DNA of 15,229 nt, taken from JAVVFH01 sp032250585. GTDB taxonomy: Bacteria > Pseudomonadota > Gammaproteobacteria > Xanthomonadales > SZUA-36. Under the pieces are notes generated by a model that made no database searches, was not told where the DNA came from, and saw only the letters and a program-made list of their open reading frames with translations. The first letter of the stretch is position 1, and each line of letters begins with the position of its first letter. A program made the translations under genes and the position numbers. The stretch is taken from contig JAVVFH010000064.1 of NCBI GenBank assembly GCA_032250585.1, forward strand, positions 1-15,229, written 5' to 3'. Shown piece by piece: positions 8,147-13,792 of this stretch.

Positions 8147-8377
8147 ATGATTTTTGCCGAGTTCCAATACCCGTGTCGCTATGCGGACGTGCACGATGAG
8201 CTGCTGGCGCTGGTGCGCAAACGGTTCGCTGAAGTCCAATCCGGCCTGCAGGGAGATTCATGGATATGGATCATGGATGGCGGTGAGAAGGTGGTTATCG
8301 ATACCTTTTCCTTCATGCACTGCAAAATGTATGCAGGAAATATGCCTCTGATTCCCCTTGGTCATCTGTACTCTTGA
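8147..8377 (+). CDS. Small conserved-looking hypothetical protein
   Basis: A 76-residue frame beginning at an ATG with an excellent ribosome-binding site, GAAGGG, six bases upstream. The sequence starts MIFAEFQYPCRYADVHDELL and continues with LQGDSWIWIMDGGEKVVIDT, which reads like a folded mixed alpha/beta protein rather than random translation. The last 20 residues change character, becoming Met- and Leu-rich, so the protein could be C-terminally truncated or frameshifted after about residue 55. No family is named. It sits between a terminator and the convergent HD-domain gene and appears to be transcribed alone. An in-frame TTG at 8141 is a less likely start. Confidence 0.55.
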   Translation: MIFAEFQYPCRYADVHDELLALVRKRFAEVQSGLQGDSWIWIMDGGEKVVIDTFSFMHCKMYAGNMPLIPLGHLYS

Positions 8378-8412
8378 CTCACATGTCCCGTCCTGGAACG
8401 CGTTGGCGGGTT

Positions 8413-9000
8413 TTAAAGAAGCGCGCTGCGCGCGCCGACGACCGCCGGGTCGAAGGCCTCGCGGGCGAAGATGCGGCGGACCAGCGGCTCGAAGTGCTCC
8501 AGTGGCTGCGTGGGGTAGTCCGGATCGAACGAGGCCTGGTCCCAGTCCTCGCAGAAGCGCGCGCAGGCGCCGAACCACGGGTGGCCGCGATACGCTTCCC
8601 GGGCGTCGCGGTCACCGCCCACGTGGTGCGCGTAGTAGACCATCTGGAACACGCCGTGGTGCTCCACGATCCAGGTCACCTCTTCGCGCACGTAAGGGCG
8701 GATGATGCTGGCGGCAAGCTGGGCATGGTTTTCGGGTGCCAGTACGTCGCCGATGTCGTGCAGCAAAGCGGCGAACACCAGTTCCTCGTCGGCGCCGTCG
8801 CTCTCGGCGCGGGTGGCCGTCTGCAGGGAATGCGCGAGCCGGCTGACGCGGTAACCGCCGAGACTGCCGTCCAACGAGAGCAGCATGGCGAGCACGCGGT
8901 CGGGCAGTGCTGCGATGTACTGGCGTTCGTAGCGGTCGAGCAGTTCGTAATCGGCCCGGTCGCCGTCTTTCATCTGCCGGAAGGCAACGGTGTCCAACAT
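8413..9000 (-). CDS. HD-domain oxygenase-like protein (TmpB/PhnZ-like)
   Basis: A 195-residue HD-superfamily protein. The metal-site pattern is complete: H57 in RLAHSLQ, H81-D82 in ALLHDIGD, H92 in PENHAQL, H115 in VEHHG and D154 in EDWDQ. Spacing matches PhnZ, the mixed-valent diiron oxygenase that cleaves C-P bonds: 24 residues from the first His to the HD pair, then a His in the following helix. A phosphohydrolase role typical of other HD proteins remains possible. The gene overlaps the 3' end of the dioxygenase gene, so translation is probably coupled. The ATG at 9000 follows GGGGAG at short spacing; an alternative ATG at 8973 forms a 4-bp ATGA overlap with the upstream stop and would give 186 residues. 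The conserved-looking VAFRQMKDG start favours 9000. Confidence 0.85.
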   Translation of the reverse strand: MLDTVAFRQMKDGDRADYELLDRYERQYIAALPDRVLAMLLSLDGSLGGYRVSRLAHSLQTATRAESDGADEELVFAALLHDIGDVLAPENHAQLAASIIRPYVREEVTWIVEHHGVFQMVYYAHHVGGDRDAREAYRGHPWFGACARFCEDWDQASFDPDYPTQPLEHFEPLVRRIFAREAFDPAVVGARSALL

Positions 9001-10124
9001 GTCTCCCCGTAGGCTGCGCGCAGGCGCCGCGACAGCGTGCGGTAGCGGCTGCGCGGCTCGTCCAGGTCAATGTAGCATCCCTGCAGGTGCCGGCGCCCCT
9101 CGGTGGCGTCGAACGCGGTGCGCCCGTGCAGCACGCGGCTGTTGTCGAACATCACCAGCTCGCCCTGGCGTAGCGGGAAGCGGAGCTCGAAGCGGGGGTC
9201 GGCCAGCAGCTCCGCCAGCCGTCGGCGCGCGCGGTGGAAAGCGCGCACGCCCGTGTCGTCCAGCAGGGGCAAGCCGTCCAGGCGCGGGCTGTAATGGACG
9301 CCGACCATTTCACCGGCCGCGTCGCGCCGGATGATGCAGCGGTGCTCGATGAGCTCTTCGTCGGGATCGACGAAGCGGAAGCGCACCGGCGTGGTGGCCA
9401 GGCGCTCGAAGGCGTCGGGGTCTTCCCTGGCCAGCACACGGCCGACCGCCAGGCTGTCGGTCAGCGTCGACAGGCCGCCGCGCGTTTCGTTGACGAGGCA
9501 GTGCAACAGCTGGATGCCCGGCGCTGGCCGGCGGTACGGGTTGTCGGTATGCGGCCCCAGCGCAACGGTGGCGTAGGCGAGGTCGTTGGAGCCTGGCCGC
9601 GAATAGACTTCGAAGACTTTGCCGAAGTTGGTGTCGCGCACGTGGCCGAATCGATCCGCGACTTCCAGAATGCGCGCGGGGTCGGTGGGCACATGCTGCA
9701 GGATCAGGAAGCCGCGCCGCAGGAATGCGCCCAGCGCTTGGTGCAGGGCCGCATCTTCGCTCAGCGCACGCCAGTCCAGGGTCACTTCGGCCCGGTCCAG
9801 CGATGCGCCCCAGGGTCGGGGCGCCGGCAGCCCATCGCGCGCCCGGAATTCCTCCGCCAGGCTTTCCAGATCGTACTCGCCGCGGTAGCCATCGCTGAAA
9901 CCGAGCCTGACCCGGCCCGATTCCAGGCGCTCTGCGGCGGTCAGCGCCAGGTCCTCCGGCAGCCGGTGCGGATCGAACAGGCGCTGCCGGGTGGTCTGGT
10001 CGACGTGTTCCGGGTCCTGGCAGCGTTCGCGCAGCCAAAGCGCCGGCAGCACTATCTCTCCCCGCTCGAGGCGGGCGACGACCCGTGGCGTGACCGGGTC
10101 GATCTGAAAACTGATGTCCTTCAT
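8970..10124 (-). CDS. Gamma-butyrobetaine hydroxylase-like Fe(II)/2-oxoglutarate dioxygenase (TmpA-like candidate)
   Basis: A 384-residue protein with two domains: an N-terminal gamma-butyrobetaine-hydroxylase-like domain (about 1-90, LPALWLRERCQDPEH and QRLFDPHRLPEDL) and a C-terminal TauD/TfdA double-stranded beta-helix. The iron facial triad is visible: H192 and D194 in GPHTDNPYR and H333 in RVLHGRTAFD; R344/R345 are candidates for binding the 2-oxoglutarate carboxylate. The family hydroxylates gamma-butyrobetaine to carnitine, but close relatives such as TmpA hydroxylate trimethylaminoethylphosphonate for a partner HD oxygenase. The overlapping HD gene downstream favours such a paired pathway. 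The N-terminal zinc cluster normally made by several Cys is mostly absent (only C35). The ATG at 10124 has a GAGG ribosome-binding site eight bases upstream. Confidence 0.88.
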   Translation of the reverse strand: MKDISFQIDPVTPRVVARLERGEIVLPALWLRERCQDPEHVDQTTRQRLFDPHRLPEDLALTAAERLESGRVRLGFSDGYRGEYDLESLAEEFRARDGLPAPRPWGASLDRAEVTLDWRALSEDAALHQALGAFLRRGFLILQHVPTDPARILEVADRFGHVRDTNFGKVFEVYSRPGSNDLAYATVALGPHTDNPYRRPAPGIQLLHCLVNETRGGLSTLTDSLAVGRVLAREDPDAFERLATTPVRFRFVDPDEELIEHRCIIRRDAAGEMVGVHYSPRLDGLPLLDDTGVRAFHRARRRLAELLADPRFELRFPLRQGELVMFDNSRVLHGRTAFDATEGRRHLQGCYIDLDEPRSRYRTLSRRLRAAYGETCWTPLPSGR

Positions 10125-10156
10125 GCAAAAAGCCTCGGGATTCCGCGCTTCACCCG

Positions 10157-10186
10157 ATTATTTCGTGGCGGAACCTGCGAAAGCAA
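10157..10186 (-). promoter_or_regulatory. Predicted sigma-70-type promoter of the dioxygenase/HD operon
   Basis: On the minus strand TTGCTT (-35) and AATAAT (-10, five of six consensus bases) are 18 bp apart. Transcription would start near 10150, giving a leader of about 25 nt before the dioxygenase ATG. The -35 match is weak, so this is only a candidate. Confidence 0.35.
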
Positions 10187-10202
10187 GGCGCTGGGCGGGC
10201 AG

Positions 10203-10240
10203 GCGGAAGAAAAGCGCGGCCGGGGAAGGCCCCGACCGCG
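10203..10240 (-). terminator. Minus-strand intrinsic terminator upstream of the dioxygenase gene
   Basis: On the minus strand an 11-bp GC-rich stem (CGCGGTCGGGG with CCCCGGCCGCG, one G-U pair) closes a four-base loop and is followed by CTTTTCTTCC. It points towards the dioxygenase gene but lies upstream of that gene's candidate promoter, so it would end a separate transcript. Attenuation of the operon is the alternative. Confidence 0.6.
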
Positions 10241-10426
10241 CAAGGGAGGGATGGGGACTACAGCTCTTCAACCCGTAAGCTTCCCCGTCAAGCAGGCAGT
10301 TCTAAACCGGAGGTCTCCAGCTTCAAGTTTCTCATGTACAAGGACGGCGGAACTCTGCCCAGAGCGTCGTGAAAATCATTGAGGTTTGCTGTCCTCAGGT
10401 GCGCCAGTTTTCTTGTAACGGAAACG
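10241..10426 (-). other. Unassigned minus-strand segment between two terminators (possible small RNA or gene fragment)
   Basis: This 186-bp stretch lies between the tRNA terminator and the next minus-strand terminator and has no assigned gene. Its own 3' terminator suggests a discrete transcript. Near the terminator, GGGGAAGCTT and AGCTGTAGTCCCC could pair into a further stem. Two minus-strand frames look protein-like: one ends at 10376 after FRYKKTGAPEDSKPQ, and the other ends at 10288 and contains ALGRVPPSLYMRNLKLE. Neither has a start codon with a ribosome-binding site, so they could be the tail of a broken, tRNA-adjacent mobile gene. I do not recognise a known RNA family. Confidence 0.35.
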
Positions 10427-10455
10427 AAAAAAGCCCACGAAATTCGTAGGCTTTT
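10427..10455 (-). terminator. Rho-independent terminator of the tRNA-Met gene
   Basis: On the minus strand AAAAGCCTACG and CGTGGGCTTTT form an 11-bp stem (one U-G pair) around a five-base loop, followed by a run of six T. It lies eight bases after the tRNA 3' end. On the plus strand the T-run is shorter, so the tRNA direction is the natural reading. Confidence 0.85.
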
Positions 10456-10463
10456 CATTTAAT

Positions 10464-10540
10464 TGGTGGTGATGGGTGGACTTGAACCACCGACCTCAGC
10501 ATTATGAGTGCCGCGCTCTAACCAGCTGAGCTACATCACC
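10464..10540 (-). tRNA. tRNA-Met (CAT anticodon)
   Basis: Read on the minus strand, the 77-nt gene folds into a complete cloverleaf: acceptor GGTGATG/CATCACC, D-stem GCTC/GAGC with loop AGCTGGTTA, anticodon stem CGGCA/TGCTG with loop CTCATAA, and T-stem GGTGG/CCACC with loop TTCAAGT. Discriminator A and an encoded CCA follow. The CAT anticodon fits elongator tRNA-Met; the first acceptor pair is G-C, unlike initiator tRNA. A lysidine-modified tRNA-Ile2 cannot be fully excluded, but the body resembles elongator Met. It has its own promoter and terminator. Confidence 0.95.
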
Positions 10541-10576
10541 TTGATCAGGGGCCGATCCGTTCGGATCGGGCCGCAA

Positions 10577-10605
10577 ATTCTGTGGTGGAACGGCCTGAAA
10601 GTCAA
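10577..10605 (-). promoter_or_regulatory. Predicted sigma-70 promoter of tRNA-Met
   Basis: On the minus strand TTGACT (-35, five of six) and CAGAAT (-10, four of six) are exactly 17 bp apart. The start would lie near 10570, leaving a precursor leader of about 30 nt that contains the hairpin GATCCG-AA-CGGATC (10552-10566), followed directly by the tRNA. Confidence 0.6.
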
Positions 10606-10694
10606 CCGGCAGGCCCCGCTTACCGCTATTTTACCGGGCTGGTGAGGTGATGTCGCATTTTCCGGCGTTGCGCGGCGCGTGGTCGCGCTTCCGT

Positions 10695-11054
10695 TCAACC
10701 GACGGACAGTCCCAGCACGATCTTCAGGTATTCCTCGATTTCCGCCAATTCCCGGGGCGTCAGCCGGGTCAGTGGCTCGCTTGTCAGGCGGCGGTTGTCG
10801 ACGGTGCGGACCTGGTCAATCATGGCATCGGAGTCGGCTTCCAGATCGTCACGTCGCGCGATGCGGGAGCGTAGCGGGGCTGCGTCGTCGAGGATTCGGC
10901 TGGTCAGGGGAATCACCATCGTGCTGGGGTGGTCGATGTCGTTCAGCAGGTCGGATTGCAGGATGATGCAGGGGCGGATTTTGCCTGCCTCCGTCCCCTT
11001 TGATGGATTGAAGTTCGCAAGGCGAACTTCGCCGCGTTTAAAGGCCGTCGGCAT
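10695..11054 (-). CDS. MazF/PemK-family endoribonuclease toxin
   Basis: A 119-residue protein with the MazF/PemK fold signature: N-terminal FKRGEVRLANFNP, the GKIRPCIILQSDLLN loop with the conserved Arg-Pro, the VIPLTSRI strand and the C-terminal SRIARRDDLEADSDAMIDQVRTVD region. These toxins cut mRNA and sometimes rRNA at short sequence motifs, stopping growth. The gene overlaps the upstream antitoxin, as usual for toxin-antitoxin pairs. I place the start at 11054 because residues before FKRGEVRL are then few; an ATG at 11063 would add three residues. Neither has a strong ribosome-binding site, consistent with coupling to antitoxin translation. It appears intact. Confidence 0.9.
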   Translation of the reverse strand: MPTAFKRGEVRLANFNPSKGTEAGKIRPCIILQSDLLNDIDHPSTMVIPLTSRILDDAAPLRSRIARRDDLEADSDAMIDQVRTVDNRRLTSEPLTRLTPRELAEIEEYLKIVLGLSVG

Positions 11055-11271
11055 TGGCGGCATCGAAATCGGCGGACACGCGCTTCGTGTCTGATCGGGT
11101 CTTCAGCGAGGCTTCGCGGATGCGCCGGGCCAACTCTTCGCGCGCTACCTGGCGCTCGTAACTTCCCACGGCTTCGCGAATGACGGCGCTCTTGGTCGTA
11201 TCCAGGCGTTCTGCAAGCCGGGTCAACCGACGATCGAAGTCTTCGTCCGCTTTCAGGGTAATGGTTTTCAT
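11038..11271 (-). CDS. Ribbon-helix-helix (CopG/MetJ-like) antitoxin
   Basis: A 77-residue protein beginning MKTITLKADEDFDRRLTRLA, then LDTTKSAVIREAVGSYERQV, the beta-strand plus helix-turn-helix pattern of ribbon-helix-helix DNA-binding proteins. The polar C-terminal tail (about 50-77) would wrap and block the toxin. It overlaps mazF by 17 bp, toxin downstream, the standard order. RHH antitoxins bind operators over their own promoter, so autorepression is expected. A TTG start at 11307 would add 12 residues but overlaps the promoter and lacks support. The ATG at 11271 has no evident ribosome-binding site (see the promoter entry). Confidence 0.88.
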   Translation of the reverse strand: MKTITLKADEDFDRRLTRLAERLDTTKSAVIREAVGSYERQVAREELARRIREASLKTRSDTKRVSADFDAANADGL

Positions 11272-11278
11272 ACTTGAG

Positions 11279-11307
11279 ATAGTAATACCGAAACGAGCAA
11301 ATCGCAA
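11279..11307 (-). promoter_or_regulatory. Predicted promoter of the toxin-antitoxin pair, nearly leaderless
   Basis: On the minus strand TTGCGA (-35) and TACTAT (-10) are separated by 17 bp. The expected start is at about 11272-11273, at or next to the antitoxin ATG, so the mRNA would have little or no leader. This agrees with the lack of a ribosome-binding site. Confidence 0.4.
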
Positions 11308-11319
11308 GCGAGCGGCGAG

Positions 11320-12252
11320 CTAAAAACGATACCCATACGCCTCGAAGAAGCGCTGTTGAATCTCATCCAGGGTCGGGTTGTGGTTCTGCGGGCCCTGTCG
11401 GGCGATCTTGATGGCGCCCATCACGGAGCCGATGCGGCACATGGTCACGAGGTCGAGGTCGTTGAGCAGGCCGTACAGCAGCCCGGCGCGGAAAGCGTCG
11501 CCGCAGCCGGTCGGGTCCTGGATGGCATCGGGCTTGACGGCGGTGATTTCGCTTTCGCCGTCGCGGCTGCGGATGACCGAGCCCTGCGGGCCGCGGGTGA
11601 CGATCAGCGCTTCGACCTGGCGGGCGATTTCCTCGCCATTGAGTCCGGTACGTTCCTTGAGCAACTGGAACTCGTAGTCGTTGACCACGACGTAGGTGGC
11701 TTCCTCGATGAAGCGCCTGAGTTGGTCGCTGTTGAACAGAATCAGGTTCTGGCCGGGATCGAAGAGGTGCGGGATGCTGGCGGCGGCAAAATCACGGCTG
11801 TGCTGAAGCATGGCCTGTTTGCTGTCCGGCGCGACGATGCCGATCTCGATGCCCTCGGCATCGGCGACCCGGTTCAGGTAGCTGTACTGCATTGCGCCGA
11901 GGTGAAAGGCGGTGATCTGGTTGTCGTCGATGTCGGTGGTGATGAATGCCTGCGGGGTGAATTCGCCTTCCATTCGGCGCACGTGGCGGCGGGAGATTCC
12001 GAACTTGTCGAGGTGCTCCTCGTAGGGCCCGAAATCATCGCCGACGGTGGCCATCGGGAAGGGCTCCGCGCCGAGTAATTTGAGGTTGTAGGCGATGTTG
12101 CCGGCGACGCCGCCGAACTCGCGGCGCATTTTTGGCACCAGAAACGAGACGTTCAGGATATGCACCTGGTCGGGCAGGATGTGATCTTTGAACGGCTCGG
12201 GAAACACCATGATGGTGTCGTAGGCCAGCGAACCACAAATAAGGGCGGACAT
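11320..12252 (-). CDS. PfkB-family carbohydrate/nucleoside kinase (adenosine kinase-like)
   Basis: A 310-residue ribokinase/PfkB-superfamily protein. The first signature region is FGGVAGNIAYNLKLLGAEP (about 46-64), which contacts the sugar. The second, QDPTGCGDAFRAGLLYGL (about 245-262), holds the anion hole and catalytic base D252. VNDYEFQLLKERTG and LIVTRGPQGSVI are also typical. Such enzymes phosphorylate a sugar hydroxyl with ATP in the cytoplasm. The overall pattern resembles proteobacterial adenosine-kinase-like members, but ribokinase-type substrates cannot be excluded. The ATG at 12252 follows GAGG. It is divergent from mreB across a 254-bp shared upstream region, and the toxin-antitoxin pair lies 48 bp downstream on the same strand. 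Confidence 0.9.
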   Translation of the reverse strand: MSALICGSLAYDTIMVFPEPFKDHILPDQVHILNVSFLVPKMRREFGGVAGNIAYNLKLLGAEPFPMATVGDDFGPYEEHLDKFGISRRHVRRMEGEFTPQAFITTDIDDNQITAFHLGAMQYSYLNRVADAEGIEIGIVAPDSKQAMLQHSRDFAAASIPHLFDPGQNLILFNSDQLRRFIEEATYVVVNDYEFQLLKERTGLNGEEIARQVEALIVTRGPQGSVIRSRDGESEITAVKPDAIQDPTGCGDAFRAGLLYGLLNDLDLVTMCRIGSVMGAIKIARQGPQNHNPTLDEIQQRFFEAYGYRF

Positions 12253-12412
12253 GCCTTGCCTCGTTTCTGATATACGAAGCGAAAAAGTTTAGCGGATTTG
12301 GCTTCCGACCGGGCATCCAATTTCATTTCTGGCGTCGATTAACTGATATATCACTGTTCAGCCAAATGCCGAATTGAAGGCGGCCGAAGTTCCTCAAAAC
12401 TCGCGTAAACAC

Positions 12413-12432
12413 AGGGTTTTCGAGGGTTTTCG
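12413..12432 (+). repeat. Tandem 10-bp direct repeat upstream of the mreB promoter
   Basis: AGGGTTTTCG occurs twice with no gap, ending two bases before the -35 hexamer of the predicted mreB promoter. The 10-bp period places both copies on the same face of the helix, as with OmpR-type direct-repeat sites; a regulator is inferred, not shown. Confidence 0.5.
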
Positions 12433-12434
12433 GC

Positions 12435-12463
12435 TTGCGGGTTAGGCACTCGACTGATACATT
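12435..12463 (+). promoter_or_regulatory. Predicted sigma-70-type promoter of mreB
   Basis: TTGCGG (-35) and TACATT (-10, four of six) are 17 bp apart. Transcription would begin near 12470, about 37 nt before the mreB ATG. The weak -35 could mean activator dependence. The rest of the 254-bp divergent region holds no gene. Confidence 0.4.
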
Positions 12464-12506
12464 AGCGGACTCGACCACTGGCTGGTTTCACGGATTACCT
12501 GACATC

Positions 12507-13556
12507 ATGGTTTTTAAAAGCCTCCGCGGGCTGTTTTCCAACGATCTGTCGATCGACCTGGGAACGGCCAATACGCTCATCTTCGTTCGCGGCCAGGGAA
12601 TCGTGCTCAACGAGCCCTCGGTGGTGGCGGTGCGCATGGACCGCGGACCGGGCGGGCCGCAACACGTGGCGGCGGTCGGCGCGGCGGCCAAGCAGATGCT
12701 GGGCCGCACCCCGGGCAATATCCGCACGGTGCGTCCGCTGAAAGACGGCGTCATTGCCGACTTCAACATGACCGAAGCGATGCTGCAGCATTTTATTCGC
12801 AAGGTGCATACCTCGCGCTTTTTGCGGCCGAGCCCGCGGGTGCTGGTCTGCGTGCCCTGCAGCTCCACCCAGGTCGAGCGCAAGGCGATCAAGGAATCGG
12901 CCGAGGGCGCCGGCGCGCGCGAGGTGTTCCTGGTCGAAGAACCGATGGCCGCCGCGATCGGTGCCGGCATACCGGTGCACGAGGCGCGTGGCGCGATGGT
13001 GCTGGACATCGGCGGTGGCACCTCGGAAGTCGCAGTCATCTCGCTTAACGGGCTGGTGTATTCCAATTCGGTGCGGGTCGGCGGCGACCAGTTCGACGAC
13101 GCGATCATCAACTACGTGCGCCGCAATTACGGCACGCTGATCGGCGAGACCACCGCCGAGCGCATCAAGATCGACATCGGCTGCGCCTGGCCCGACGAGG
13201 AACCGCAGCAGATGAACGTCTCCGGGCGCAACCTGGCCGAGGGCGTCCCGCGCAACATCACGATCACCAGCAACGAGGTGCTCGAGGCGCTGAACGAGAG
13301 CCTGTCCAGTATCCTCGAGGCCGTCAAGACGGCACTCGAACAGACCCCGCCGGAACTCTGCGCGGACGTGGCGGAAACCGGCATTGTGCTGACCGGCGGT
13401 GGCGCGCTGCTGCGCGGGTTCGACCGGCTGATCGCCGAGGAAACGGGCTTGCCGGTGTTCGCGGCGGACGATCCCCTGACCTGTGTTGCCCGGGGTGGCG
13501 GTCGCGCGCTGGAAATGATAGACCAGAACAATGGAGATTTTTTTACGACGAATTAG
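12507..13556 (+). CDS. mreB: Rod shape-determining protein MreB
   Basis: A 349-residue bacterial actin homologue, matching E. coli MreB (347) in length. Visible features are the N-terminal MVFKSLRGLFSNDLSIDLG, whose first residues form the amphipathic membrane anchor, the phosphate-1 loop DLGTANTLIFV (17-27), EGAGAREVFLVEEPMAAAIG (133-152), the phosphate-2 loop DIGGGTSEVAVIS (167-179) and TGGGALLRGFDRL near the C-terminus. It polymerises on the inner membrane and guides the elongasome. The ATG at 12507 is set by alignment to the family; the frame opens upstream at 12435 without similarity. Its TAG stop lies within the left terminal repeat of an inserted element, so the extreme C-terminus (FFTTN) may have been altered by the insertion. 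Confidence 0.97.
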   Translation: MVFKSLRGLFSNDLSIDLGTANTLIFVRGQGIVLNEPSVVAVRMDRGPGGPQHVAAVGAAAKQMLGRTPGNIRTVRPLKDGVIADFNMTEAMLQHFIRKVHTSRFLRPSPRVLVCVPCSSTQVERKAIKESAEGAGAREVFLVEEPMAAAIGAGIPVHEARGAMVLDIGGGTSEVAVISLNGLVYSNSVRVGGDQFDDAIINYVRRNYGTLIGETTAERIKIDIGCAWPDEEPQQMNVSGRNLAEGVPRNITITSNEVLEALNESLSSILEAVKTALEQTPPELCADVAETGIVLTGGGALLRGFDRLIAEETGLPVFAADDPLTCVARGGGRALEMIDQNNGDFFTTN

Positions 13557-13710
13557 TGTCTGTCCATAAACGGGCATCCCGGCCCGTTATGGATTCGCTG
13601 CGCAAAAGCGTGGTTTTGCTGCGCTCACATTTTCAATGACTTACGTCATCGAAAATGGCAGCACATTCATGTGCCGCGTTAGCATGTGGAGTTTATGGAC
13701 GGTCACTAAT
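13552..13710. mobile_element. MITE-like element with terminal inverted repeats at the end of mreB
   Basis: The left end ATTAGTGTCTGTCCATAAAC (13552-13571) and the reverse complement of the right end (13691-13710) match at 17 of 20 positions. TA dinucleotides flank the core at 13554-13555 and 13707-13708, as expected for a Tc1/mariner-IS630-type TA duplication. The interior has no gene and is rich in hairpins: CCATAAACGGGC/GCCCGTTATGG with one bulge (13564-13592), CATTTTCAATGAC/GTCATCGAAAATG with one mismatch (13628-13657) and GCACAT-TC-ATGTGC. It separates mreB from mreC, which are usually close. A transcribed regulatory structure is the alternative, but the long end repeats favour a non-autonomous transposable element. 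Confidence 0.65.
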
Positions 13711-13792
13711 CAGTTTGACGGCCGCCGTCGTTGCAATACGTAGTTTGCGGGTTCACGCTCATTCGGGTTGATACCCACTACCAGGTCATATA

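Noticed and set aside
9234..10382. Plus-strand 382-codon frame opposite the dioxygenase
   Set aside because: The minus-strand dioxygenase has all catalytic residues; the plus frame is its antisense shadow running into non-coding DNA.
11356..12078. Plus-strand 240-codon frame opposite the PfkB kinase
   Set aside because: It is antisense to a kinase with both PfkB signatures intact; composition is Asp/Val/Gly-rich as expected for a shadow.
12495..13577. Minus-strand 360-codon frame opposite mreB
   Set aside because: mreB is unmistakable on the plus strand; this frame is its antisense.
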